A stretch of DNA of 64,000 nucleotides from Micromonospora mirobrigensis (GTDB lineage Bacteria; Actinomycetota; Actinomycetes; Mycobacteriales; Micromonosporaceae), in the NCBI RefSeq assembly GCF_900091555.1, contig NZ_FMCX01000002.1:496001-560000 (forward strand), in the 5' to 3' direction. Positions 55,973 through 64,000 of the stretch are shown here, piece by piece (positions within the stretch are counted from its first letter, which is position 1; each line of letters starts with the position of its first letter). Under the pieces are notes generated by a model. That model worked only from the letters and a program-made list of their open reading frames with translations. It was not told the DNA's origin and did not search any database. The position numbers and the translations under genes were made by a program.

Positions 55973-56872
55973 GTGAACGACGCCTTCACGCAGCACCGCA
56001 ACCTGCTGTTCGGGGTGGCCTACCGGATCCTCGGCAGCGCCGCCGACGCCGAGGACGCGGTGCAGGACGCCTGGGTGCGGTGGTCGGCGGCGGACCGGTC
56101 GACGGTCGCCGACCCCCGGGCCTACCTGGTGCGGATCGTGTCGAATCTGGCGCTGGACCGGCTCCGCTCGGCGCAGGCGCGCCGCGAGGTGTACGTCGGC
56201 CCGTGGCTGCCCGAGCCGATCCTCACCAGCGGTGACACCGCCGACGAGGTGGGCGCCGCCGAGTCGGTGTCGATGGCGATGCTGGTGGTGCTGGAGACGC
56301 TGAGTCCGCTGGAGCGAGCGGTGTTCGTGCTGCGGGAGGTCTTCGGATTCGGCCACGCCGAGATCGCCGAGGCGGTCGGCCGCTCCGAAGAGACCGTGCG
56401 GCAGGCCGCGCACCGCGCCCGCAACCACGTGCGGGCGCGCCGGCCCCGGTTCCCGGCGGACCGGCGGCGGCAGCGGCGGGTCACTGAGCGGTTCCTCGCC
56501 GCCGCGGCCGGCGGTGACCTCAACACCCTGCTGGAGCTGCTCGCCCCCGACGTGACGGTGTGGACCGACGGCGGCGGCAAGGTGCACCAGGCGATGCGCC
56601 CGGTGACCGGCGCGCGGAAGGTCGCCACCTGGTTCGCCACCCTCGGCGACCGCCCCTACCAGGGCGTCGCGTTCGCCGACATGACCATCGAGATCGTCGA
56701 GGTCAACGGCGGGCCGGGCGTGGTGTTCGGCGGCGCCGGCCGGGTGATCGCCATCCTCACCCTGGACGTGGCCAACGACGGGCGGATCGTCGGCATCCAC
56801 AACGTCGCCAACCCCGACAAGCTCGCCGGCATCGCCGCGCGCACCGTCCACCCCCTGGACCGGAACCGCTGA
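55973..56872 (+). CDS. sigJ: ECF41-type sigma factor with SnoaL-like C terminus
   Basis: A 299-residue sigma factor. The first 165 residues are sigma region 2 (YRILGSAADAEDAVQDAWVRW) and region 4 (REVFGFGHAEIAEAVGRSEE). The rest is a SnoaL-like fold that senses or inhibits the sigma part. The words DGGGK and NPDKL are the two signature motifs of ECF41, so this assignment is strong. No anti-sigma gene is present, as usual for ECF41. It probably controls itself and the DoxX gene. Confidence 0.88.
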   Translation: MNDAFTQHRNLLFGVAYRILGSAADAEDAVQDAWVRWSAADRSTVADPRAYLVRIVSNLALDRLRSAQARREVYVGPWLPEPILTSGDTADEVGAAESVSMAMLVVLETLSPLERAVFVLREVFGFGHAEIAEAVGRSEETVRQAAHRARNHVRARRPRFPADRRRQRRVTERFLAAAAGGDLNTLLELLAPDVTVWTDGGGKVHQAMRPVTGARKVATWFATLGDRPYQGVAFADMTIEIVEVNGGPGVVFGGAGRVIAILTLDVANDGRIVGIHNVANPDKLAGIAARTVHPLDRNR

Positions 56873-56948
56873 GCCCCGCCCGGCGCGGAGCCGCCGCGCC
56901 GGTTCCGCGTCGCCGGGCCGGCCCACGACCACCGGGTACGGTCCGAAG

Positions 56949-57620
56949 ATGACCAAGGAGAGCCCCGGCACCCTCGACTACTACCTGCTGCACGCCGACG
57001 CGGACCACAACCGGCCGACCGGGCTGCTCGTGGAGGAGTTCGTCCTCGCCGACGACCTCTCGGCGGCGCGGTTGCGCAGCGCCGGCTGGACCCCGGCCGA
57101 CGGGGGGTGGTGGAGCTCAGCCGCCTTCGCCCGCGCGGTGCGCACCGACGCGCGGCTGCGCGACCGGCTGGCGGCCGTCGACCGGAGCGCCGCCGCCGCC
57201 CTCCACGAACGGCTGGGTGGCGGCCCGCTCCCGGACGAGGCGGCGCTGCGCCACCGGTTCCGCGAGGACGTGCCGCTGGGATCCGGGGCGCCGTTGCGGC
57301 TGAAGCCTGGCCCGGTGGTCCACCGGGTCCTCTTCGCCGGAAATCCGGACGAGCGGCGGCTGGATCGGCTGGGTGCGGTGCTGCGGATGAACACCAGGTC
57401 CGACCGGGGTGAGCCCGGTGTGCGGGGCACGGGCCGGCTGCGGGTCAACGACACCAACGTCCGCTGGCAGCTGCGCCGGGTCGGCGGCGACGTCGCGTGG
57501 TGCATCGACGTGACCGCCGAGCCGGCCGACCCGCACAGTCTGCGCTGGATGCTGCGCCAGCTCGTCGACGTCGCGCGCCGGCACGGCCTGGTGCCGGCCA
57601 CCGTCGACCGGCTGGCCTGA
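56949..57620 (+). CDS. Hypothetical protein
   Basis: A 223-residue soluble protein of unknown function. It starts TKESPGTLDYYLLHADADHNRPTG and has DGGWWSSAAFARAVRTD, then an acidic helix-rich middle and WQLRRVGGDVAWCIDV near the end. No enzymatic motif or membrane segment is seen. The gene is followed after 50 bases by a convergent methyltransferase gene. I recall similar proteins in Micromonospora but cannot assign a family. Confidence 0.72.
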   Translation: MTKESPGTLDYYLLHADADHNRPTGLLVEEFVLADDLSAARLRSAGWTPADGGWWSSAAFARAVRTDARLRDRLAAVDRSAAAALHERLGGGPLPDEAALRHRFREDVPLGSGAPLRLKPGPVVHRVLFAGNPDERRLDRLGAVLRMNTRSDRGEPGVRGTGRLRVNDTNVRWQLRRVGGDVAWCIDVTAEPADPHSLRWMLRQLVDVARRHGLVPATVDRLA

Positions 57621-57621
57621 C

Positions 57622-57702
57622 CCCTACGCGGCGTCCCTCCCGGCCACGGCCCTGGAGCCTGGCCGCCGCCCTACGCGGCGTCCCGCCGGGCCACGACCAC
57701 GG
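57622..57702. repeat. Imperfect 34-base direct repeat at a gene end
   Basis: CCCTACGCGGCGTCCC at 57622-57637 recurs at 57669-57684, and similarity continues for about 34 bases with five mismatches (offset 47). The second copy codes for the last residues and stop of the methyltransferase (RRDAA), so the first copy looks like a degenerate duplication of that gene end. Confidence 0.65.
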
Positions 57703-58276
57703 TGTCCAGGGCGTCGACCGTGCGACCGTCGACGTCGACCGGCCGGCGGGCGGTCTCGGCCCGGTGGATCCGCAGCCCGGACAGCGCCCCGGTCACCGCC
57801 TCGGGGGTGAGCAGGATGTCCGGGTCCTGCGGCCCGCCGGTGCCGCCGGTGAGGTTGGCGAGGTCGTGGCCGACGACGAGGACGGTGCCGCCGGGGCGTA
57901 CCGCCGCGCGGGCGTGGGACAGCACCGTGTCGCGGTCGGTGGCCGGCAGGTGCAGGTAGGCGATCAGCACCAGGTCGAACGAGTCGGCCTGCGGCGCGTA
58001 CCGGGTGACGTCGCCGACCTGCCAGTCGACGGTGACGCCGCTGTCGCGGGCCAGGCCACGGCCCCGCTCGACCGCCACCAGGGAGAAGTCGACGGCGGTG
58101 ACCCGCCAGCCCTGCCGCGCCAGCCAGACCGCGTTGCGGCCCTCCCCCGCGGCGAGGTCCACGGCCCGGCCCGGGGTCAGGCCGGTGACCTCCCGCACGA
58201 CGAAGCGGTTCGGCTCGGCCGTCCAGACCAGCTCCGGGGCGCTCGCGTACCGCTCGTCCCACGCACTGCTGTCCAT
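57671..58276 (-). CDS. Class I SAM-dependent methyltransferase
   Basis: A 201-residue protein with the class I SAM fold. Motif I is VDLAAGEGRNAVWLA, the acidic loop after the next strand is AVDFSLVAVE and the end has DTVVVARRDAA. The pattern is that of TehB-like or small-molecule methyltransferases. Its substrate is unknown. The ATG at 58276 was chosen; it follows a GGTGGGGGCGACC context. The gene stands alone, convergent with the hypothetical gene and 88 bases from the TauE permease gene. Confidence 0.83.
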   Translation of the reverse strand: MDSSAWDERYASAPELVWTAEPNRFVVREVTGLTPGRAVDLAAGEGRNAVWLARQGWRVTAVDFSLVAVERGRGLARDSGVTVDWQVGDVTRYAPQADSFDLVLIAYLHLPATDRDTVLSHARAAVRPGGTVLVVGHDLANLTGGTGGPQDPDILLTPEAVTGALSGLRIHRAETARRPVDVDGRTVDALDTVVVARRDAA

Positions 58277-58364
58277 GGTCGCCCCCACCTCCGTGCCGCA
58301 CGACCGGCGGTCGCCGGTCGTCCTCATTGTCACCCGGGCGTCCTCGGCCGCGCGGCGGGCCGGC

Positions 58365-59270
58365 TCAGCGCCGGGGACCGGGTGCGGCCAGCTCGCGGTC
58401 GGTCGGCTCGCGGCCCGCAGCCGGCCTGCGCCGGCCGTGACGAACCGTGGCTGCCGCGGCAACCGCGACGACGATCCCGGCCCCGCTCCACAGCAGCGGG
58501 TTCGTCCGCAGTTCCGCGGGCAGCTGCTGGCCGAGCACGAAGACGCCCATCATCACCACGAACCAGCCGAACGACACGCGCAGAACGTCGGGCGGAATTT
58601 TCCCGGCGAGCCGACCGCCGAGGAAACTGCCGACGATCGCGGCGGCGGTGACGGCGGCGGCGAGGCCCCAGTCGATGCTGACGCTGGAGAGGTAGCCGGC
58701 CAGCCCGGCGAACGACTTCATGGCGATGACCACCAGCGAGGTGCCGACCGCGACGGGCATCGGCAGGCCGCCGAGCAGGGCCAGGGCGGGCACCACGAGG
58801 AAGCCGCCGCCGGCGCCGACCAGTCCGGTGACCAGGCCGACGACGATGCCGTCGCCGATCACCCGGAACACCGGCAGCTCGTGCGGCACCGGCCTGCCCT
58901 CGGCCGAACGCCGGCCGCGGATCATCGCGACGGCGGTGGCCAGCATCATCACCGCGAAGCCGGTGAGCAGGAAGCCGGCCGGGACGAACTCGGCCAGCCG
59001 GCCGCCGGCGTACGCGCCGGTCATCCCGGCGACGCCGAAGACCAGGCCGGTACGCCAGCGGACCCGGTGGGCGCGGGCGTGCGGGAGGACGCCGACCGCG
59101 CTGGTGGCGCCGACGACGAGCAGCGAGGTGGCGATGGCCTCCTTGGCGGGCAGGTCGGCCACGTAGACCAGCAGCGGCACGGCGAGGATGGAGCCGCCGC
59201 CGCCGAGCAGGCCGAGGCTGATCCCGATCAGCACGGCCAGCCCGACGGTCAGCAGCAGGGTCCCGCTCAC
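58365..59270 (-). CDS. TauE/SafE-type sulfur-anion permease
   Basis: A 301-residue permease with about eight segments. The opening GLAVLIGISLGLLGGGGSILAVPLL and the repeat VGLVTGLVGAGGGFLVVPAL are TauE/SafE signatures. It should export sulfite or thiosulfate. The start overlaps the rhodanese stop (GTGA-type overlap at 59267-59270), so it is the last gene of the persulfide operon. The C terminus is basic and variable. Confidence 0.88.
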   Translation of the reverse strand: MSGTLLLTVGLAVLIGISLGLLGGGGSILAVPLLVYVADLPAKEAIATSLLVVGATSAVGVLPHARAHRVRWRTGLVFGVAGMTGAYAGGRLAEFVPAGFLLTGFAVMMLATAVAMIRGRRSAEGRPVPHELPVFRVIGDGIVVGLVTGLVGAGGGFLVVPALALLGGLPMPVAVGTSLVVIAMKSFAGLAGYLSSVSIDWGLAAAVTAAAIVGSFLGGRLAGKIPPDVLRVSFGWFVVMMGVFVLGQQLPAELRTNPLLWSGAGIVVAVAAAATVRHGRRRPAAGREPTDRELAAPGPRR

Positions 59271-59860
59271 GCCCTGGGCTCGGTGCGGAGCTGACCGACG
59301 ATGGTGTCCACGTCGCAGCTGGCGCCCCGGTTGTACGGCAGCCTGCCCAGCAGCATGCCCATCGCGCAGGTGTTGGTCACGGCGGCGAAGGTGAGGCCGG
59401 CGCCGATGAACGCGGCCACCCACTTCAGGCCGGGCACGAACGCCGAGCCGAGGATGCTGAGCAGGACGATGGAGCCGGCAACGAGCCGGACCTGACGCTC
59501 GAGGTCCCAGCGCTGCCTGCCCTGCCGGATCGGCGCGTCGGTGGCCTGCCAGGCGAGCATCCCGCCGTCGAGGACCCTGAGGTTCGGCAGGCCGATCTCG
59601 GCGAGGGCCCGCCGGGCCTGGCCGGCGCGCACACCGGAGCGGCAGATCAGCACCACGTCCTCGTCGAGGTGGTTACGCAGCTCCTCGCGGTGCTCGCGGA
59701 GCAGGTCCAGCGGGACGTTGTAGGCGCCGGGGATGTGCACGGTCTCGAACTCGGCGGGCGTACGGACGTCGAGCAGGCGAGGGGTCCGGCCGGAGCCGAT
59801 CAGCTCGCGCAGGCCGGCGGCATCCACGGTGGCCGGGCGGGTGGTCTCGGACGTGGTCAT
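59267..59860 (-). CDS. Rhodanese with membrane-segment C-terminal domain
   Basis: A 197-residue protein. The first 110 residues are a rhodanese with active-site C73 in ICRSGVRAG. The rest (LVAGSIVLLSILGSAFVPGLKWVAAFIGAG) has two membrane segments and the DUF2892-like end with CAMGMLL and a further Cys. It probably moves sulfur between persulfide and thiosulfate close to the membrane. The operon with the dioxygenase and TauE permease supports a role in sulfide detoxification. Confidence 0.87.
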   Translation of the reverse strand: MTTSETTRPATVDAAGLRELIGSGRTPRLLDVRTPAEFETVHIPGAYNVPLDLLREHREELRNHLDEDVVLICRSGVRAGQARRALAEIGLPNLRVLDGGMLAWQATDAPIRQGRQRWDLERQVRLVAGSIVLLSILGSAFVPGLKWVAAFIGAGLTFAAVTNTCAMGMLLGRLPYNRGASCDVDTIVGQLRTEPRA

Positions 59861-59928
59861 CTCTCCTCTTTCGGGCAGGGTGGGTCGCCGGCCCGGGCGG
59901 GGCGCCCGGCCGGATTCGGGTACGGGGA

Positions 59929-61326
59929 TCAGGCGGGGGCCATGGCGACGCCGGCCACCTCGGCCCGGCCGAACGCGTCGTCGATGATGACGACCTCGCG
60001 GCCGGCGTTGGCCAGCAGCGACGCGGCGGCGGTGGCCCGGTAGCCGGAGCCGCAGTGCACCCAGACGACGCCGGCCGGGATCTCGCCGAGCCGCGCGGGC
60101 AGGTCGGGCAGCGGGATGTGCACGGCCCCGTCGACGTGGCCGGCTCGCCACTCGTTGGTCATCCGCACGTCGAGCACCACCTCCGGGGCCGGCAGGCCGG
60201 CCGGGGTGTTCCCCGCGCGGGCCGCGGCCAGGGCCGGGAAGTCGGCCGTCCGCAGCTCGCGGAGCTGGCCGGGGTCGGCGGCCCACCGCTCGGCCGCGCC
60301 GGTGGCCTGCGCGGCCGGCCGGTCGATGCCGATGCGGACCAGCTCCCGCTGGGCGTCGGCGACCTGCTCGGGGGTCTCGGCGAGCAGGGTGATCGGCGTG
60401 CCCCAGTCGATCAGCCAGCCGAGCCAGGTCGCCATCGGCCCGTCCAGGCCGAGGGCGACCGTGCCGGCCAGGTGCGCGGCCGCGTACGCCTTACGGTGAC
60501 GCAGGTCGACCACCCACTCGCCGGCGGCGATCCGTTCGCGCAGCGTGGCGGCGTCGGCCCGGGCGGCCGGGGTGAGGTCGACCGGGGCCGGGCCCGCGCT
60601 GTTCGCCACGCCCATGTGGGCGTAGTAGGCCGGGTAGGCGTCCAGCCCGGCGAGGGTCTCGGTGACGAACCGGTCGGCGGCGAGGCGCAGGACCGGGTTG
60701 GCCTGCTTCTCCCGGCCGATGGTGGAGTCGGGGGCGTCGGCCTGGCTGGCCGAGCAGAAGCTGCCGAAGCCGTGCGTGGGCCACACCTGGGCCCCGTCGG
60801 GCAGCAGGTCGGCCAGCCGCCGGGCCGAGGCGTGCTGGTGATGGGCAAGTTCGTGGGCGTGCTGCTGGCCGAGCAGGTCGGTACGCCCGGTGGTGCCGAA
60901 CAGCAGCGAGCCGCCGGTGAAGACGCCCACCGGCCGCCAGTCGCCGTCGGTGGCCTCGTCGAGGACGTACGACAGGTGGTGGAAGGTGTGGCCGGGCGTG
61001 CCGACCACCCGCAGCCGCAGGTTCTCCGAGACCGGCACGACGTCGCCGTCGGAGACCGCCCGGCGGTCGAAGGCGACCTCGTCGGCCGCGGCCACCAGGT
61101 AGTGGGCGCCAGTCAACCGGGCGAGTTCCAGCCCACCGGAGACGTAGTCGTTGTGGATGTGCGTCTCGACCACGTGGGTGATCCGCACCCCCTGGGCGCC
61201 GGCGAGGTACAGGACCCGATCGATGTCGCGTTGCGGGTCGACCACGATCGCCACCTGCCCGTCGGAGGCCAGGTAGCTGCGGTCGCCGAGCGAGGACGTC
61301 GTGATGACGGACACCTCGACTGCCAT
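59929..61326 (-). CDS. Persulfide dioxygenase-rhodanese fusion (CstB-like)
   Basis: A 465-residue protein. The first 245 residues are a metallo-beta-lactamase domain: THIHNDYVSGG (H56, H58, D60), PGHTFHH and HGFGSFC. It should oxidise glutathione or low-molecular persulfide. A first rhodanese domain follows (DLRHRKAYAAAHLAG) that has no catalytic Cys, and a second with VHCGSGYRA (Cys near 426). This is the CstB layout. The ATG at 61326 is preceded by AAGGAG. It lies 68 bases upstream of the rhodanese gene. A perfect palindrome at 61353-61370 next to the start is the likely repressor site. Confidence 0.88.
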   Translation of the reverse strand: MAVEVSVITTSSLGDRSYLASDGQVAIVVDPQRDIDRVLYLAGAQGVRITHVVETHIHNDYVSGGLELARLTGAHYLVAAADEVAFDRRAVSDGDVVPVSENLRLRVVGTPGHTFHHLSYVLDEATDGDWRPVGVFTGGSLLFGTTGRTDLLGQQHAHELAHHQHASARRLADLLPDGAQVWPTHGFGSFCSASQADAPDSTIGREKQANPVLRLAADRFVTETLAGLDAYPAYYAHMGVANSAGPAPVDLTPAARADAATLRERIAAGEWVVDLRHRKAYAAAHLAGTVALGLDGPMATWLGWLIDWGTPITLLAETPEQVADAQRELVRIGIDRPAAQATGAAERWAADPGQLRELRTADFPALAAARAGNTPAGLPAPEVVLDVRMTNEWRAGHVDGAVHIPLPDLPARLGEIPAGVVWVHCGSGYRATAAASLLANAGREVVIIDDAFGRAEVAGVAMAPA

Positions 61327-61352
61327 GTGCCGTTCTCCTTCCACGATCCCTT

Positions 61353-61370
61353 CATACCCCCGGGGGTATG
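61353..61370. promoter_or_regulatory. Perfect palindromic CstR/CsoR-type operator
   Basis: CATACCCCCGGGGGTATG is an 18-base perfect palindrome, about 27 bases upstream of the dioxygenase start. The same core occurs ahead of the repressor gene (61759-61774), which ties both genes to one regulator. Confidence 0.78.
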
Positions 61371-61416
61371 CAGGGGACAGATTCCTGCGATGGTACGGCG
61401 GCCCGAGAGGGGGCCT

Positions 61417-61452
61417 ACCCGCTCACGCCACGGTCACACGGCGTGAGCGGGT
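61417..61452. terminator. Hairpin terminator after the repressor gene
   Basis: A perfect 13-base stem (61417-61429 with 61440-61452) around a 10-base loop follows the stop of the minus-strand repressor gene by 12 bases. Confidence 0.75.
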
Positions 61453-61463
61453 GGGGATTCGAC

Positions 61464-61934
<471 letters not shown>

Positions 61935-64000
61935 CTAACCCGCGTACGCGGAGACCGAGTCGATCTGCACGGTTCCGCCGCTCGCACCGCCGGTCGGATA
62001 GAGCGACAGCTGCGTCGCCGAACCGAGGTCCAGCGGTCCCGGCGTCGCCCACGGCGGCGGGGCGAAGGCGCTGAACGGGATCTCGACGACCCGGGGGTCG
62101 GTCCCGGCGAGGGTCAGCGTGGTCTCCCAGTAGGCGCCCTTGGAGACGAACTGGACGGTCAGCTTCTGCCCGTCCGCTCCCGGCCGGACCCACATCCGCA
62201 GGCCGGTGGTGCCGCGCCAGTCCTGCGGCTCGAGCAGGTTGTGGACCACCCCGGCGTACCCGCTGGAACCGGAGGTCCAGCTGAGCAGCATGCTGTGCCC
62301 ACTGCCCTCCCCCGGCGGCGCCAGCGTCGCGGTGATCGGGTCACCGCCGGTGTTGCGCGGGTACGCGGCGGCCAGCTCCGCGTCCGACGGATAGGTGTCG
62401 AAGTCGTCGACCAGCACGCCCGGCACGTCCGCCCGCGTGGTGAAGGTGACCGGCGACCCGGTCACCGCCGTCGAGCCGTACCCGTTGGTGGCGGTGACCC
62501 GCACGTACAGCGTGGTCGCGGCGGGCCAGGCCGCGCGGGGGGTGTAGCCGGGGGTACGCAGGCCGGAGACGGCGACCAGCGGCGCGCTGAGGTCGGCGTT
62601 CGCGGACACGGTCAGGCTGTAGTAGGCCGCGCCGGGCGCGGCGTCCCAGTCCAGGGCGGCCAGCCGGCTCACCCCGGTGGCCCCCGGCGCCGGCGCGGTC
62701 AGCGCGAAGGCGCCGGGCGCCCCGGTGGCCTGCCGGGCGGAGGCGGCGGTCAGCGCCACGGAGGTCACCGCGGTACGGGAGTGGCGCGGCCACACCACCC
62801 GCATTCCGTCCACGCCGGACAGTCGCGACACGGTGAGGGTGTACCGGCCGGGGCCGACGCGTTCGATCCTCGGTCGCACGGCGTGCCAGCCGGTGGCGCC
62901 GTCGGCGGAGACCTCGATCGCCACCTGGGGACGCCCGGCGGAGGCGACGGCGACGGTGGCGGCGGTGATGTCGTCGCGCCGGTACCGCAGCTCGCCGCCG
63001 CTGCCGCGCTCCGGGGCGACCAGCACCCCGTCACCGGAGGGCGTGCGGCGCAGCGAGTCGCTGTGGCCGGCGGTGACGAACCAGTCCTCCAGCGGGTCGA
63101 CCACCCGGTCGGTGGTGGGGCCGGTGGTCACCGGGGTGGAGACCCGAACGACGGCGCCGGCCGCGTCCAGGGCCACGACCCGGTAGGTGACCGTGCCGGC
63201 GGGGGTGGTCAGGTCGAACCAGGGGGTGTCGTTGTCGGTCACCGGCTCGTCAACGCTGACCGTGGCCCAGGCCGTGCCTGGCCCGCGCCGCTGGACGAGG
63301 TAGCCGGCGGCGCCCGCGGTGCCGCGCCAGCGCAGCGTGTTGAAGCCGTAGGTCGCGGTGATCGCGGTGATCAGCGGCCGGTCACCGGTGACCCGCGGGG
63401 CCGGTACGCCGGACATCCTGCCGGCGAAGCGGGTCAACGCGGCCACCACGTCGCGCATCGCCGGCGTGTCACCGGGGTGGTGCACGGTGAACCCGTCGCC
63501 GTGCGGCACGTAGCCGTGGTGGTCGTGGCGGCCGAAGAGCGACCAGAACAGCGCTCCGCTGACGTCCGGGTTGGCCGCCACCTGGTCCAGCAGCTCGTCG
63601 GTGGCCTGGCCGGAACCGTACTCGCCGGCGATGTAGACCTTGCCCGCCGCCGTGGCCGCCGCGGCGTCCGCGGCGATCCGCTCCGCCGTCGGCGGGTAGT
63701 AGTGCGAATCGCTGATGTCGACGTACGGGGAGGCCAGGACCGCCGGGTCGACGCCGGTCTGACTGCCGGCGGCGACGAGCTGCCGACGGGCGATGCTCTT
63801 GACGAAGCGGGCGTTGTCGTTCACCCACTCTGGGGTCATCCCGTTGAGCTCGTTGCCCAGCTCCCAGGCCATGATGGTCGGATCGTCGGCGTACGCCCGG
63901 CCGGTGTAGCGGTTGACGTGGGTCAGCAGGTGCCGGACGTACTGCTGGAACGCGGCCCGGGCGGCGGGATCGGTGTAGAACAGCGCGCCGTTGTCGTCGG
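61935..64000 (-). CDS. Secreted GH5-like glycoside hydrolase, 5' truncated
   Basis: The frame is open to the window edge, so the N terminus is missing; 688 residues are visible. It begins with FYTDPAARAAFQQYVRHLL, then IMAWELGNELNG, whose NE is the acid/base of clan A glycosidases, and later VYIAGEYGSGQ, where the Glu would be the nucleophile. This fits an endo- or exo-mannanase of family GH5. Two or three fibronectin-like beta modules follow (YLVQRRGPG, YSLTVSANADL) and a C-terminal carbohydrate-binding module (VLVDDFDTYP, MWVRPGADGQKLTV). It should act outside the cell on plant polysaccharide. The substrate is an inference. Confidence 0.82.
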   Translation of the reverse strand, partial: DDNGALFYTDPAARAAFQQYVRHLLTHVNRYTGRAYADDPTIMAWELGNELNGMTPEWVNDNARFVKSIARRQLVAAGSQTGVDPAVLASPYVDISDSHYYPPTAERIAADAAAATAAGKVYIAGEYGSGQATDELLDQVAANPDVSGALFWSLFGRHDHHGYVPHGDGFTVHHPGDTPAMRDVVAALTRFAGRMSGVPAPRVTGDRPLITAITATYGFNTLRWRGTAGAAGYLVQRRGPGTAWATVSVDEPVTDNDTPWFDLTTPAGTVTYRVVALDAAGAVVRVSTPVTTGPTTDRVVDPLEDWFVTAGHSDSLRRTPSGDGVLVAPERGSGGELRYRRDDITAATVAVASAGRPQVAIEVSADGATGWHAVRPRIERVGPGRYTLTVSRLSGVDGMRVVWPRHSRTAVTSVALTAASARQATGAPGAFALTAPAPGATGVSRLAALDWDAAPGAAYYSLTVSANADLSAPLVAVSGLRTPGYTPRAAWPAATTLYVRVTATNGYGSTAVTGSPVTFTTRADVPGVLVDDFDTYPSDAELAAAYPRNTGGDPITATLAPPGEGSGHSMLLSWTSGSSGYAGVVHNLLEPQDWRGTTGLRMWVRPGADGQKLTVQFVSKGAYWETTLTLAGTDPRVVEIPFSAFAPPPWATPGPLDLGSATQLSLYPTGGASGGTVQIDSVSAYAG

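Overview
The window is GC-rich, densely packed actinomycete DNA. GTG starts, 4-nt start/stop overlaps, a YbaB/type VII secretion toxin cassette, an ECF41 sigma factor and aromatic polyketide tailoring genes suggest Micromonospora or a close relative. The genus is inferred from gene content, not shown. I saw no rRNA, tRNA, CRISPR array or insertion sequence.

Bases 1-28.7 kb look like a defence or accessory island. It holds a partial DUF6308 gene, a helicase with a RelE-like N terminus (1057-3207), and a single-chain nuclease-methyltransferase (3415-6519). A small GntR-regulated cluster with a palindromic operator follows (6500-8307). The central block (8392-21772, minus strand) is an Eco57I-type adenine methyltransferase, an SNF2 helicase and a 2097-residue protein joining a Ser/Thr kinase, a DEAD-type helicase with a DUF1998-like cysteine cluster and a C-terminal nuclease-like domain. 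This resembles class 1 DISARM, with the helicase, DUF1998 and nuclease parts gathered in one kinase-bearing chain. An unusual N6-methyltransferase (His in place of Asn in motif IV), a lipoprotein, a repeat-containing surface protein and an SMC-like ATPase with a coupled small partner complete the island.

Bases 28.7-32.7 kb hold a tightly coupled operon: a NUDIX/winged-helix protein behind a perfect palindrome, a nucleosidase-phosphorylase with a short repeat-like C-terminal motif, and a membrane protein that carries the same motif at its N terminus. The matched motifs look like bacterial amyloid (RHIM-like) signalling motifs, so this may be an effector-adaptor conflict system. Bases 32.7-36.6 kb are a type VII secretion polymorphic toxin locus: YbaB, an ESX-like partner, a WXG toxin with a CdiA-type nuclease end, two paralogous putative immunity proteins and two small genes.

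Bases 36.6-50.8 kb are mostly housekeeping or transport: dimethylargininase, a CBS protein with an ArsB-like permease, a proton antiporter, a five-gene peptide ABC transporter, a CopB-like metal ATPase, a DksA-like protein and a DUF2238 membrane protein. Bases 50.8-55.4 kb are a four-gene aromatic polyketide tailoring cassette with domain duplications and no ketosynthase in view. Then come a DoxX/ECF41 sigma pair, an unknown gene, a methyltransferase, a persulfide detoxification operon (TauE permease, rhodanese, persulfide dioxygenase) with its CstR-type repressor and palindromic operators, and a secreted GH5-like glycosidase cut by the window end.
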